Of a stretch of DNA of 64,000 bases, positions 37,779-48,381 are shown piece by piece. Under the pieces are notes generated by a model. That model ran no database searches and was not told the origin of the DNA. It saw only the letters and a list, made by a program, of their open reading frames with translations. This DNA is from Mesorhizobium sp. CU3 (GTDB taxonomy: Bacteria; Pseudomonadota; Alphaproteobacteria; Rhizobiales; Rhizobiaceae): positions 310,001-374,000 of the forward strand of contig NZ_VFWX01000001.1 in NCBI RefSeq assembly GCF_006442965.1, written 5' to 3'. Position 1 is the stretch's first letter, and every line of letters begins with the position of its first letter. The position numbers were made by a program, and so were the translations under genes.

Positions 37779-38187
37779 TGGCGGGCTCCTGGCGGGTTTT
37801 TGGACCATTTTAACAGGCCGGATGTTTCCGGCGCGTGTCGGCGCGTCATTCTATTGATGCGATTTCCATTTCGTTCAAGCGCGGCTTTGCCGCACCGCAT
37901 CACGCTTTGATGAGGCGTGGTATTTGACGGTGAGGGGCGAGAATTTCGCGGTGACGATGCTGGGCGGGAGGGTGATGATGCTGTCGCTTCGCGCCTTGGA
38001 TGGTGCCGCGACGATGCTTCGCATCGCGCTTAATCGCGCCGGCGACGACGCTGCGCGTCGCGCCTGATAGATCACTGGCATAAATCCCTGCGATCAGAAA
38101 AATTGATTGGCGCAACCCCTTATGCCACCCATACACTCAACTGGTCCAGCCAAATGAAAACAGCTGGCCATCCGAGGATGATTCTCC
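37779..38187. other. Divergent intergenic region, pgi/MocR gene
   Basis: This 409-bp gap contains no supported gene. It has a GC-rich stretch with small inverted repeats (for example GATGCTTCGCATC at about 38011-38023) and an AT-richer part before the MocR start. That part holds two CTGG-type direct repeats, CTGGTCCAGC at 38141 and CTGGCCATCC at 38164, 23 bases apart. Confidence 0.5.
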
Positions 38188-39681
38188 ATGCCACAGCGCA
38201 ATGACACGGCCATATGGTCCGGCCTGTTCCGTATTTCCGCCGAATCCGGCCAAACCCTCCAGGCACAGATCCGCCAGGCGATCGTCGCGGCCATTCTCGA
38301 CCGACAGATCGCCGCTTCGATGCCGCTGCCGTCGTGCCGAATTCTCGCGGAAAAACTTGGCGTTGCCCGCGGCACGGTGGTGCTGGCGTTCCAGCAACTG
38401 GTCGACCAGGGTTTTCTCGTGGCGCGCGAGCGGCGCGGCCATTTCGTCAACCCCGACGTGCTGGCCACCCCCGCCAAGCCGCACCAGAAGGCGCCGGACC
38501 AGCAGAACGAGATCGACTGGAAGGCGCGCCGGCAGATCGCCGCCAGCGACATGCCGCCGCCGGCCAAGCACGACAACTGGATCAAGTCGTCCTACCCGTT
38601 CGTCTACGGCCAGTTCGATCCGGCACTGTTCCCGACCGCCGAATGGCGCGAATGCAACCGTATGGCGCTCGCGGTGCTGGAGATCCGCAACTGGGCGTCC
38701 GACATGGTCGATCGCGACGATCCGCTGCTGATCGAGCAGATCCAGGCCAGGCTTCTGCCGCGCCGCGGCATCTTCGCCAATCCGGACGAGATCATCGTGA
38801 CGCTGGGCGCGCAGAACGCGCTCTACATGCTGGCGACGCTGCTGATGACCAAGGGCTCGAAAGTCGCGATGGAGGATCCGGGCTATCCGGATGCTCGCTC
38901 GATCTTCCGGCTGGCCGGGGCCGATATCCAGCCGGTTCCGGTCGACCAGTCGGGCATCGTCACGTCGTCGATCCCGAGCGATTCCGGCTTCGTCTTCGTC
39001 ACGCCGAGCCACCATTGCCCGACCATGGTGCCGCTGTCGGCGGAGCGCAGGCAGGATCTCTTGGCGCGGGCCAACCGCAACAACCAGATCATCATCGAGG
39101 ACGGCTATGACAGCCAGCTTCTCGACGAGGCGCCGCAGCAGGCGCTGAAGAGCCTCGATCGCTCGGGCCGCGTCATCTATGTCGGCTCGATGTCGAAGAC
39201 GCTCGCTCCGGGCCTGCGGCTTGGCTACATCGTCGCCTCGGCCGGGCTGATCGCCGAGCTGCGCGCGCTGCGCCGCTTCATGCTCAGGCACCCGCCGGCG
39301 AACAACCAGCGCGCGGTGGCGCTGTTCCTGTCGCTCGGCCACCACGAGGCGCTGGTGCGCAGGCTGTCGGCCGCCTTCGACGAGCGGCGCAAGCGTCTGG
39401 TCCATGCGATTTCCGCTTTCCTGCCAGAATGGCGCTCGACCGACTCGGCGGGCGGCACCTCGCTCTGGCTCGAAGGGCCGCGCGGCACCGACTCGCGCGG
39501 TTTGGCCGAAGCGGCAGCCTCGCGCAGCGTGATCATCGAACCCGGCGACCGCTTCTTCGACCGCAGCGAAAAGCCCTCGCGTTTCATGCGCTTGGGCATC
39601 TCCTCGATCTCGCTGCAGCATATCGAGCCTGGCATCCGCGAGCTCGCGACCGCCGCGGGGCGCAGACCGGCGGCGGCCTGA
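38188..39681 (+). CDS. MocR-type regulator (GntR HTH fused to aminotransferase-like domain)
   Basis: This 497-residue fusion has an N-terminal GntR winged helix (residues about 15-85: LQAQIRQAIVAAILD, LPSCRILAEKLGVARGTVVLAFQQL) and a C-terminal fold-type I aminotransferase-like domain. That domain has ITLGAQ-like VTLGAQNALYMLATLL, EDPGYPD, and the PLP-binding lysine in VGSMSKTLAPGLRLGY. MocR proteins bind PLP adducts of amines and activate an adjacent gene; here that is the MttB-family gene 219 bp downstream, after a strong terminator. Both the MocR and MttB upstream regions contain CTGG direct repeats with 22-23-base spacing. Confidence 0.92.
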   Translation: MPQRNDTAIWSGLFRISAESGQTLQAQIRQAIVAAILDRQIAASMPLPSCRILAEKLGVARGTVVLAFQQLVDQGFLVARERRGHFVNPDVLATPAKPHQKAPDQQNEIDWKARRQIAASDMPPPAKHDNWIKSSYPFVYGQFDPALFPTAEWRECNRMALAVLEIRNWASDMVDRDDPLLIEQIQARLLPRRGIFANPDEIIVTLGAQNALYMLATLLMTKGSKVAMEDPGYPDARSIFRLAGADIQPVPVDQSGIVTSSIPSDSGFVFVTPSHHCPTMVPLSAERRQDLLARANRNNQIIIEDGYDSQLLDEAPQQALKSLDRSGRVIYVGSMSKTLAPGLRLGYIVASAGLIAELRALRRFMLRHPPANNQRAVALFLSLGHHEALVRRLSAAFDERRKRLVHAISAFLPEWRSTDSAGGTSLWLEGPRGTDSRGLAEAAASRSVIIEPGDRFFDRSEKPSRFMRLGISSISLQHIEPGIRELATAAGRRPAAA

Positions 39682-39700
39682 TCATCGAAAGAACTTTTCC

Positions 39701-39736
39701 GAAAGGAGCCGGCCTCGTGCCGGCTCCTTTCGTTTT
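39701..39736 (+). terminator. Intrinsic terminator after the MocR gene
   Basis: GAAAGGAGCCGGC (39701-39713) and GCCGGCTCCTTTC (39719-39731) form a perfect 13-bp stem with a 5-base loop, followed by GTTTT. It separates the MocR gene from the MttB-family gene. Confidence 0.88.
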
Positions 39737-39758
39737 GGGCCGACCGCCGCTCCAGCGC

Positions 39759-39790
39759 CTGGTATACTCGACGGCGATTCCTGGCCCATA
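39759..39790. promoter_or_regulatory. CTGG direct repeats upstream of the MttB-family gene (possible MocR operator)
   Basis: CTGGTATACT (39759) and CTGGCCCATA (39781) are direct repeats 22 bases apart. An equivalent pair, CTGGTCCAGC (38141) and CTGGCCATCC (38164), precedes the MocR gene itself. MocR regulators are known to bind direct repeats spaced by about two helical turns. Confidence 0.4.
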
Positions 39791-39900
39791 TTCTGTACCA
39801 ATGCCGGTAGCATAGTCGGGGCCAGAAGGGGACTAGGCAGGCCGATGGTGGACCAACCGCTGCGCCCTGACCGATAAAAATCAAAGGTGGAGTGCATCCC

Positions 39901-41490
39901 ATGTCAGTGGCTCTCGAGAAGCAGGAAGCGTCGTCGGACCAGCGTTCGCGGCGGTCCGGCGGGCGCGAAGCGCGCCGTGCAATGCGGGCAGCGCCCTTGG
40001 CCGACGACATCCGGCCAGTGCGGGCTGGCCTGGAGGGCGGCAGCTACGGCCCGTTGAGCCAGAACGACAAGGAGCGCATCCACGAAGCGGTGCTGACACT
40101 GCTGGAGACGGTCGGCTTCGCCAACGCCATCCCGTCCTGTATCGAGGCGCTGGTCCGGATCGGCGGCACCTATGGCGATGACGGCCGCATCCGCCTGCCG
40201 CGCGCCCTGGTGCTGGACACGATCAGACAAGCGGCGCGCAATTTCACCCTCTACGGCCAGGATCCGAAGCACGACATGCTGATCCAGGGCAAGCGCGTGC
40301 ATTTCGGCACGGCGGGCGCGGCGGTGCATCTGGTCGACGTCGAGAAGCGTGAATACCGCGAATCGCTGCTGCAGGACCTCTATGACGCCGCCCGCATCGT
40401 CGACGGGTTGGACAACATCCATTTCTTCCAGCGCACCATGGTGCCGCGCGACATCCCCGATCCGCTCGATATGGATTTCAACACGCTCTATGCCTGCGTG
40501 ATGGGGACCTCCAAGCATGTCGGCACCTCGTTCACCGTGCGCGAGAACGTCAAGCCGGCGCTGGAGATGCTTTATGCGATTGCCGGCGGCGAGGAGAATT
40601 TCCGGGCGCGTCCCTTCGTTTCCAACTCCAACTGCTTCGTCGTGCCGCCGATGAAATTCGCCGAGGACGCCTGCGGCGTGCTCGAAGCCTGCGTCGAGGG
40701 CGGCATTCCGATCCTGCTTTTGTCGGCCGGTCAGGCCGGCGCCACGGCGCCCGCGGCGATTGCCGGCGCAGTCGTCCAAGCGGTGGCCGAAGTGCTGATG
40801 GGCCTGGTCTATGTCAACGCGATAAAACCCGGACATCCGGCGATCTTCGGCACCTGGCCGTTCGTCTCCGACCTCAGGACCGGCGCCATGTCGGGCGGCT
40901 CGGCCGAGCAAGCGGTGCTGACTGCCGCTTGCGCGCAGATGGCGCAATTTTACGACCTGCCGGGCGGCTCGGCCGCCGGCATGACGGATTCGAAACTGCC
41001 CGACATCCAGTCCGGCTATGAAAAGGGCATCACCGACGTGATGGCCGGTCTTGCCGGGCTGAACCTCGTCTATGAATCGGCCGGCATGCATGCCTCGCTG
41101 CTCGGTTTCTGCCTGGAAAGCCTGATCATCGACAACGACATGCTTGGACATTGCCTGCGCTGCGTGCGCGGCATCGAGGTGACCGACGAGGCGCTGTCGA
41201 TCGACACCATCGCCGAAGTCTGCCTGAACGGTCCCGGCCACTATCTCGGCAACGAGCAGACGCTGAGGCTGATGCAGACCGAATACTTCTATCCTGCCGT
41301 CGGCGACCGTTTCTCGCCCAAGGAGTGGAACGAGAAGGGCCGGCCCGACATCCTGTCCAGGGCCATCGCTGAGAAGAAGCGCGTGCTGGCCGAGCGTTTC
41401 CCGCGCCACGTGTCGCGCCTGCTCGACGACAAGCTGCGCGCCCGCTTCGGCGAGATGATTAAGCTGCCGCGCAGCGGCATGGGCGGCTAG
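39901..41490 (+). CDS. Trimethylamine/glycine-betaine methyltransferase (MttB) family protein, non-pyrrolysine
   Basis: This 529-residue protein matches the MttB superfamily. It has KERIHEAVLTLLETVGFANA near the N-terminus, the central MGTSKHVGTSFTV and FVSNSNCFVVPPMKFAEDACG, and CLEGPGHYLG-like CLNGPGHYLGNEQTL near the end. The frame contains no in-frame amber codon, so it is the pyrrolysine-lacking type, members of which demethylate quaternary amines such as glycine betaine onto a corrinoid protein. No corrinoid protein or reductase gene is present here. The ATG at 39901 is preceded by AGGTGGAG. Probable control by the upstream MocR suggests an amine inducer. Confidence 0.86.
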   Translation: MSVALEKQEASSDQRSRRSGGREARRAMRAAPLADDIRPVRAGLEGGSYGPLSQNDKERIHEAVLTLLETVGFANAIPSCIEALVRIGGTYGDDGRIRLPRALVLDTIRQAARNFTLYGQDPKHDMLIQGKRVHFGTAGAAVHLVDVEKREYRESLLQDLYDAARIVDGLDNIHFFQRTMVPRDIPDPLDMDFNTLYACVMGTSKHVGTSFTVRENVKPALEMLYAIAGGEENFRARPFVSNSNCFVVPPMKFAEDACGVLEACVEGGIPILLLSAGQAGATAPAAIAGAVVQAVAEVLMGLVYVNAIKPGHPAIFGTWPFVSDLRTGAMSGGSAEQAVLTAACAQMAQFYDLPGGSAAGMTDSKLPDIQSGYEKGITDVMAGLAGLNLVYESAGMHASLLGFCLESLIIDNDMLGHCLRCVRGIEVTDEALSIDTIAEVCLNGPGHYLGNEQTLRLMQTEYFYPAVGDRFSPKEWNEKGRPDILSRAIAEKKRVLAERFPRHVSRLLDDKLRARFGEMIKLPRSGMGG

Positions 41491-41667
41491 GACGCATCGA
41501 TATCCGGTGAGGCCGGTCTGCAAACGATATTTTTCTGCGCTTCCGGTGCTCACGTACTTAAGTACGCTCCGCTCCGGTTCTCGGAAACCACCTTGTTTGG
41601 TCGCTTCGCGCCCGTCTTCGACTCCGACACGGCCTGACCGGAATCTCAACGCGTCCTATTCCGCGGA

Positions 41668-42066
41668 TCACTCGGCGCTCAGTCCGTAGCGCTCGACCAC
41701 TTCGGCGTTGATCAGCTTGGCGTGCAGCGTCATCAGCACGATCTGCGCGTCGAAGCTGTCGCCGGTTTCCAGCGCCGCCTCGATGCGGCGCTCCACCTCC
41801 AGCGTGCGCTCCTTGCCATTGGCCCGCTCGAACACGTCCGGACCAGCAACGCAGTAGCCGCAGAGCTGCGCTACCGACGTATAGGCCTGCGCCGGCGGCT
41901 CGTCCGGCCAGCGGTCGTTCATCAGGTTGACGATGGTGAGTTTCACCCCTTCCGGCACCAGGGCCGGATGCAGGTCGGCGGCGCGCAGGGCGTCGTCCAG
42001 CTGGCGCAGGTCGCTTGAGCGGCCGAACATGCCGAGGAAGCCCAGGGAAGAACGCCTTTTCGCCAT
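41668..42066 (-). CDS. Conserved-looking hypothetical protein
   Basis: This 132-residue protein is not a family I recognise. It is soluble, has no signal peptide, and contains a basic N-terminus (AKRRSSLGFLGMFGR), a helical acidic region (ERRIEAALETGDSFDAQ) and two central cysteines in QLCGYCVAGPDVF. A good GGGAGG lies before the ATG at 42066, and codon use matches the neighbours, which supports a real gene. It follows the dehydratase gene on the same strand but beyond a terminator, so it is probably transcribed separately. Confidence 0.65.
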   Translation of the reverse strand: MAKRRSSLGFLGMFGRSSDLRQLDDALRAADLHPALVPEGVKLTIVNLMNDRWPDEPPAQAYTSVAQLCGYCVAGPDVFERANGKERTLEVERRIEAALETGDSFDAQIVLMTLHAKLINAEVVERYGLSAE

Positions 42067-42141
42067 GGATTGCCTCCCGTTCGCGGAACCTGCCGATACA
42101 GGGCTTATCTGTAGGTTCCGAGCGGCCGAAACAAGGGCATG

Positions 42142-42177
42142 AAAAAGGGCGGCCTGCCGTCGGCAAGCCGCCCCTTT
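42142..42177 (-). terminator. Intrinsic terminator downstream of the dehydratase gene
   Basis: On the minus strand GGGCGGC (42173-42167) pairs with GCCGCCC (42153-42147) over a 13-base loop and runs straight into TTTTT. It lies 20 bp after the dehydratase stop. Confidence 0.82.
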
Positions 42178-42196
42178 GATTGGACCGAATACGCGA

Positions 42197-44002
42197 TCAG
42201 TGATTGTCGCGCGGCACGCCCCTGGTGTGCGCGACGTCCTGATATTTCACCGCCGGCTTCAGCACCATTCCCTGGTCGAACTGGTCGACCATGCCGCGCT
42301 GAATCTCCTGCCACGGCGTCTGATGCTGCGGATAGTGGTAACCGCCATTGCCGTTGATCGCCGCGCGGCGGCTGGCGAGTTCCTCGTCACTGATGAGGAT
42401 GTTGGCGGTGCCTTTCTTCAGGTCGATGCGCACGCGGTCGCCGGTCTTGAGCAGCGCCAGGCCGCCGCCGATCGCGGCTTCCGGCGAGGCATTGAGGATC
42501 GACGGCGAACCGGACGTACCGGACTGGCGGCCGTCACCGATGCATGCCAGCGCATGGATGCCCTTCTTGATCAGGTAGGCCGGCGGCTGCATGTTGACCA
42601 CCTCGGCGCCGCCCGGATAGCCGATCGGGCCGGCGCCGCGCATGAACAGGATGGTGTGCTCGTCGATGCCTTGCGCCGGATCGTCGATGCGGGCGTGGTA
42701 ATCCTCCGGTCCGTCGAAGACGATGGCCTTGCCCTCGAAGGCTTCCGGATCGTTCGGATTGGAGAGATAGCGCTCGCGGAATTCCGCCGAGACGCCGCTG
42801 GTCTTCATGATGGCGGAATCGAACAGATTGCCCTTGAGGTTGATGAAGCCGGCATTCGCCTTGAGCGGCTTGTCGGCGCTGCGGATGACATCGTGGTTCT
42901 CGTTGGCTGCGTCGCGGCAATTGTCGCCGATCGACTTGCCGTTGGCGGTAACCGCATCGGGATGCGGCAGAAGCCCGGCCTTCATCAGTTCGGCCACCAC
43001 CGCCGGCACGCCGCCGGCACGGTGGTAATCCTCGCCGAGATATTCGCCCGTCGGCTGCAAATTGACGATCAGCGGCACGTTGAGGCCGATCTTCTGCCAG
43101 TCGTCATTGTCGAGCGGTACGCCGAGATGGCGGGCGACGGCGTTGAGGTGGATCGGCGCATTGGTCGAGCCGCCGATGGCCGAGTTTACTACGATGGCGT
43201 TCTCGAAGGCCTGGCGCGTCATGATGTCGGACGGCTTCAGATCCTCATGCACCATCTCGACGATGCGCTTGCCGGTCTCGTACGAAATCTGGCCGCGCTC
43301 GCGATAGGGCGCCGGAATGGCGGCGGAACCCGGCAATTGCATGCCGAGCGCCTCGGCCAGCGAGTTCATCGTCGTGGCGGTGCCCATGGTGTTGCAATAG
43401 CCGGTCGACGGCGCCGAGGAAGCGACGATGTCCATGAATTCGTCATAGCCGATCTCGCCGGCCGAGAGCCTTTGACGGGATTCCCAGACGATGGTGCCGG
43501 AGCCGGTGCGCTTGCCGTGATGCCAGCCATTGAGCATCGGGCCGACCGACAGCGCGATCGCCGGGATGTTGACGGTGGCCGCTGCCATCAGCAGCGCCGG
43601 CGTGGTCTTGTCGCAGCCGATGGTCAGCACGACGCCGTCGAGCGGATAGCCGTAGAGCACCTCGACGAGGCTGAGATATGCGAGGTTGCGGTCGAGCGCC
43701 GCGGTCGGCCGCTTGCCAGTTTCCTGGATCGGATGACAGGGGAATTCGAACGGAATGCCGCCCATCGAAACGATGCCTTCGCGCACGCGCTTGGCGAGCT
43801 CGATGTGGTGACGGTTGCAGGGCGATAGGTCGGATCCGGTCTGGGCGATGCCGATCAGCGGCTTGCCCGACATCAATTCGGCGCGGGTCAGGCCGTAGTT
43901 CAGGTAACGTTCCAGATAGAGCGCCGTCATGCCCGGGTTGTCGGGATTGTCGAACCACTCCTGCGAGCGAAACTTCTTCTTCTTGGTGGGGGCGCCTGCC
44001 AT
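42197..44002 (-). CDS. IlvD/Edd-family dehydratase, xylonate/arabinonate dehydratase-like
   Basis: This 601-residue iron-sulfur dehydratase resembles pentonate dehydratases such as Caulobacter xylonate dehydratase more than IlvD. The N-terminus reads [20 protein letters not shown], followed by [20 protein letters not shown], with a cluster cysteine, [15 protein letters not shown], and [20 protein letters not shown], with further cluster cysteines. The end has [20 protein letters not shown]. It would turn a sugar acid into a 2-keto-3-deoxy acid. The ATG at 44002 is preceded by GGAG. A dedicated transporter or next-step gene is not visible nearby, so the actual sugar acid is uncertain. Confidence 0.87.
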   Translation of the reverse strand: MAGAPTKKKKFRSQEWFDNPDNPGMTALYLERYLNYGLTRAELMSGKPLIGIAQTGSDLSPCNRHHIELAKRVREGIVSMGGIPFEFPCHPIQETGKRPTAALDRNLAYLSLVEVLYGYPLDGVVLTIGCDKTTPALLMAAATVNIPAIALSVGPMLNGWHHGKRTGSGTIVWESRQRLSAGEIGYDEFMDIVASSAPSTGYCNTMGTATTMNSLAEALGMQLPGSAAIPAPYRERGQISYETGKRIVEMVHEDLKPSDIMTRQAFENAIVVNSAIGGSTNAPIHLNAVARHLGVPLDNDDWQKIGLNVPLIVNLQPTGEYLGEDYHRAGGVPAVVAELMKAGLLPHPDAVTANGKSIGDNCRDAANENHDVIRSADKPLKANAGFINLKGNLFDSAIMKTSGVSAEFRERYLSNPNDPEAFEGKAIVFDGPEDYHARIDDPAQGIDEHTILFMRGAGPIGYPGGAEVVNMQPPAYLIKKGIHALACIGDGRQSGTSGSPSILNASPEAAIGGGLALLKTGDRVRIDLKKGTANILISDEELASRRAAINGNGGYHYPQHQTPWQEIQRGMVDQFDQGMVLKPAVKYQDVAHTRGVPRDNH

Positions 44003-44149
44003 GGTGGACTCCGTATTTGTATGACAAATCGATAAGACAACGCGCCCGTGCAGGCAAGAGCATGAGGGCCCTGAAACCAGACTTTGGTGCGATAGACATG
44101 CATCGGGCGCTGCGTTAGGCCTTTTTGGAATAGCGCTTGGGAGGTGTCG

Positions 44150-44602
44150 ATGGCGTTGGTGATGGAAGGCGAGGAACACATTGCCGCACCTATCTCGAAA
44201 GTGTGGCAAGCCCTCAACGATCCGGAAATCCTGAAGGAGGCCATTCCCGGCTGCCAGAGCCTGGAGATGAACTCGCCGACCGAGATGGCGGCGACCGTGG
44301 TACTGAAGATCGGACCGATCAAGGCGACCTTCAACGGCGCGGTGACGCTGAAAAATCTCAAGCCGCCGCACTCCTACACCATCCAGGGCGAAGGCAAGGG
44401 CGGCATAGCGGGCTTCGCCAAGGGGGGCGCCGACGTGACGCTGACGGAGGACGGGCCGAATGCCACGGTGCTGAAATATGCCGCCAAGGCGGAAGTCGGC
44501 GGCAAAATCGCGCAACTCGGCAGCCGGCTGATCGACTCGACGTCGAAGAAGCTTGCGGCTCAGTTCTTCTCGAACTTTGGCGAGAAGGTGGGGGCAGCTT
44601 AG
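44150..44602 (+). CDS. CoxG-like SRPBCC-fold protein
   Basis: This 150-residue protein belongs to the carbon-monoxide-dehydrogenase subunit G (CoxG) family of the START/SRPBCC fold. It has [28 protein letters not shown] and the C-terminal [20 protein letters not shown]. The start at 44150 is preceded by GGGAGGTGTCG. CoxG proteins bind quinone-like or hydrophobic ligands and are usually found beside molybdenum hydroxylase genes. None is nearby, so this is an orphan copy, transcribed divergently from the dehydratase. Confidence 0.83.
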   Translation: MALVMEGEEHIAAPISKVWQALNDPEILKEAIPGCQSLEMNSPTEMAATVVLKIGPIKATFNGAVTLKNLKPPHSYTIQGEGKGGIAGFAKGGADVTLTEDGPNATVLKYAAKAEVGGKIAQLGSRLIDSTSKKLAAQFFSNFGEKVGAA

Positions 44603-44645
44603 GTTGTGCTTCGCCTGAACAGCACCTGGTTTATCGAGCGCCGGC

Positions 44646-44800
44646 GCCGCCCCTCATCCGCCCTTCGGGCACCTTCTCCCCGTGAACGGGGAGAAGGCAG
44701 CGTAGCGACGCTGGCGATTGGCGAAATCCTCGGCGCGGGCTTCTTTCTCCCCGTCACTATACGGGGAGAAATGCCCGGCAGGGCAATGAGGGGCAGCGCT
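44646..44800. repeat. Paired palindromic repeats, locus 1
   Basis: Two copies of a roughly 55-bp element face each other. The first (about 44648-44700) reads CCCCTCATCCGCCCTTCGGG then a hairpin of CTTCTCCCCGT and ACGGGGAGAAG. The second (about 44741-44800) is inverted and more diverged, ending AATGAGGGGCAGCGC. The same pair occurs at 58633-58797, and a variant at 63052-63232. Confidence 0.75.
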
Positions 44801-44811
44801 AACTAAAGCAA

Positions 44812-45987
<1,176 letters not shown>

Positions 45988-46169
45988 GGTTCTTTCCTCG
46001 GCGTTTGGCGATCCAGATAGTGCAGTTTCCCGCCAGAACCAAGCCGTGGCGCAAAGGCTTGCCCGACGTGCCACGGAAAACGACGGCGCAGGTCGGATTT
46101 GGCGGTGGAACACATACGCCCTGCTTCAGTTACCTGATCGGCCACGACAATCCCGGGAAGGAGACGGTC

Positions 46170-46547
46170 ATGCTCGAGAACAGCAATGCGACGGCCAATC
46201 TCGCGGTAAAGGACCTGGCGAAGGCAAAGGCCTTCTATGAAGGCACGCTGGGCCTCAGCCAAGTGCACGACATGGGCGGCGAACTGGTCGTCTACAAAAG
46301 TGGCGACACGCTCATCAATGTCTATCATTCGCAGTTCGCCGGCACCAACAAGGCAACGGCGGTGACTTGGGCTGTCGGCGACCGGATCGAGCCGATCGTC
46401 AAGTCGCTGAGATCGAAGGGCGTCGCCTTCGAGCACTATGAGATGCCCGGTCTGGCGCTCGAGGGCGATATCCATGTCGGCCACGGCATGAAGGTCGCAT
46501 GGTTCAAGGACCCCGACGGCAATATTCTGAACCTGGTCGACAAATAG
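46170..46547 (+). CDS. VOC-family protein
   Basis: This 125-residue single-domain protein has the glyoxalase/bleomycin-resistance fold: ATANLAVKDLAKAKAFYEGTL at the N-terminus and MKVAWFKDPDGNILNLVDK at the C-terminus. The usual metal-ligand histidine at the start is replaced by asparagine or leucine, which may mean no metal. The ATG follows AAGGAG. It is convergent with pit and has no operon partners, so no function can be given. Confidence 0.82.
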   Translation: MLENSNATANLAVKDLAKAKAFYEGTLGLSQVHDMGGELVVYKSGDTLINVYHSQFAGTNKATAVTWAVGDRIEPIVKSLRSKGVAFEHYEMPGLALEGDIHVGHGMKVAWFKDPDGNILNLVDK

Positions 46548-46572
46548 ATTTCATGATGGGCTGAGCACTGCG

Positions 46573-47577
46573 TCAGCCGATCAGCCGCGTGACGAAAAAG
46601 GTAAGCGCCGAAATGGCGGCTGTGGCCGGCAAGGTGACCACCCAGGCGACGACGATGTTGCCGGCGATGCCCCAGCGCACAGCCGAGACGCGGCGCGCAG
46701 CGCCGACGCCGATGATGGCACCGGTGATCGTATGCGTGGTCGAGACCGGAACACCAAGCCAGGTGGCGGCAAACAGCGTTATGGCGCCGCCGGTTTCAGC
46801 GCAAAAACCCTGCATGGGGTTCAGCCGCGTGATCTTCGAGCCCATGGTGTGGACGATGCGCCAGCCGCCGAACAGCGTGCCCAGCGCCAGCGCCGACTGG
46901 CAGGTGAGGACCACCCAGAGCGGCACGTAGAAGCTCTGGCCGAGCATGCCCTGGGAATAGAGCAGCACGGCGATGATGCCCATGGTCTTCTGCGCGTCAT
47001 TGCCGCCATGTCCCAGCGAGTATAGCGATGCGGAAACGAACTGCAGCACGCGAAATGTGTTGTCGACCGCGAACGGCGTCTGGCGCACGAACAGCCAGGA
47101 AACGATGAGAATAAGCAGGAGCGCGAGCACGAATCCCGTCGCCGGCGACAGAGCGATGGCCGCGACCGTCTTGCCGAGCCCCGACCAGACGATGGCGCCC
47201 GTTCCGGCCTTGGCGACGCCCGCGCCGACCAGCCCGCCGATCAGCGCGTGCGAGCTGCTCGACGGAATGCCGGCGATCCAGGTGACGATGTTCCAGACGA
47301 TGGCGCCGACAAGTGCCGCAAAGATGACCGCCGGCGTGACGATGCTGGCATCGACAATGCCCTTGCCCACGGTCTCGGCGACATGCAGGCCGAAGAACAT
47401 AAAGGCGATGAAATTGAAGAAAGCTGCCCAGAACACCGCATAATGCGGCCGGAGCACGCGGGTGGAGACGATGGTCGCGATCGAATTGGCGGCATCGTGC
47501 AACCCGTTGAGGAAATCGAAGAACAGCGCCACGGCAACGAGGCCGATCAGCAGGGGAAAAGCGATCGTGGCGTCCAT
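46573..47577 (-). CDS. pit: Low-affinity inorganic phosphate transporter (PiT family)
   Basis: This 334-residue membrane protein has about ten hydrophobic segments and the two PiT signatures: GLHDAANSIATIVSTRVL near residue 25 and GHGGNDAQKTMGIIA in the second half. Other matches are GIPSSSSHALIGGLVG and GVPVSTTHTITGAIIG. It probably imports phosphate with protons or as a metal-phosphate complex. The start is three bases after the stop of the DUF47 gene, so the pair is an operon typical of rhizobia. Confidence 0.93.
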   Translation of the reverse strand: MDATIAFPLLIGLVAVALFFDFLNGLHDAANSIATIVSTRVLRPHYAVFWAAFFNFIAFMFFGLHVAETVGKGIVDASIVTPAVIFAALVGAIVWNIVTWIAGIPSSSSHALIGGLVGAGVAKAGTGAIVWSGLGKTVAAIALSPATGFVLALLLILIVSWLFVRQTPFAVDNTFRVLQFVSASLYSLGHGGNDAQKTMGIIAVLLYSQGMLGQSFYVPLWVVLTCQSALALGTLFGGWRIVHTMGSKITRLNPMQGFCAETGGAITLFAATWLGVPVSTTHTITGAIIGVGAARRVSAVRWGIAGNIVVAWVVTLPATAAISALTFFVTRLIG

Positions 47578-47580
47578 CGC

Positions 47581-48222
47581 CTAAACGTTCTCGATCACGA
47601 TGCCGCTGATCTCATTGGCGACGTCCTCAAACCGGTCGACCACCTTTTCCAGCTGGCCATAGATCTCCGAGCCGATCAGATAGGCCATGGGATCGCTGCG
47701 GCCATGCCGCTTGAAAAGGTCCTTGAGGCCCTGTTCGTGCAGGTCGTCGGCGCGGCCTTCGACGCGCATGACCTCCTCGGCGACGGCGTTGAGGCGCGCG
47801 GCATTCGCGCCGACCTTGCCCAGCAGCGGGATCGCCTCCGCCACCAGCCGGGCGGCCTGGACGATGACCTCGCCCATTTCCCGCATCAGCGGATCGAACT
47901 CCCGCACCTCGAACAACTTCACCGTCTTGACGGTCTTGTGCATCATGTCGATCGCGTCATCCATCGACTGGATCAGATCCTTGATGTCGCCGCGGTCGAA
48001 GGGTGTGATGAAGGAGCGCCTGACGGCAAGCAGAACCTCGGCCGTGATGCCGTCCGCCTCGTTTTCGAGATCGACGATCTTCTGACACCAGCGGTCGATC
48101 TCCTTGCCCTGGAGAAGCTGCTCGAGGGCTTCGGCGCCGCCTACCACGGTGCGCGAGTGCCGCTCGAACAGATCGAAGAAGCGATCTTCGCGCGGCAACA
48201 GCTTGCGAAACCAACCCAGCAT
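47581..48222 (-). CDS. DUF47 (PhoU-like) phosphate-transport regulator
   Basis: This 213-residue all-helical protein has the DUF47/PhoU-like pattern: LLPREDRFFDLFERHSRTVV, KIVDLENEADGITAEVLLAV, TPFDRGDIKDLIQSMDDAID and a second half with RVEGRADDLHEQGLKDLF. It is transcribed just before pit, and such genes are known to affect Pit activity. The ATG at 48222 is preceded by GGGAGG. It is divergent from a LysR gene 159 bp away. Confidence 0.9.
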   Translation of the reverse strand: MLGWFRKLLPREDRFFDLFERHSRTVVGGAEALEQLLQGKEIDRWCQKIVDLENEADGITAEVLLAVRRSFITPFDRGDIKDLIQSMDDAIDMMHKTVKTVKLFEVREFDPLMREMGEVIVQAARLVAEAIPLLGKVGANAARLNAVAEEVMRVEGRADDLHEQGLKDLFKRHGRSDPMAYLIGSEIYGQLEKVVDRFEDVANEISGIVIENV

Positions 48223-48381
48223 GTCGTCCTCCCTGCTTCCGCTTACCCCACATAGCGCCATGCGCGGCGCGGGAAAACAGGTGAGCCGGCTCAAAAATGT
48301 GGACGAGACTAGTTTGCGCCCGCGTCTTGCGCGGCAGAGCGATTTCCTCGACCTTGGCCTGACCCGTGGGGATCGGACGGC

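Noticed and set aside
39901..41490. Possible pyrrolysine-containing trimethylamine methyltransferase
   Set aside because: No in-frame TAG is present anywhere in the 529 sense codons, so this is the non-pyrrolysine type.
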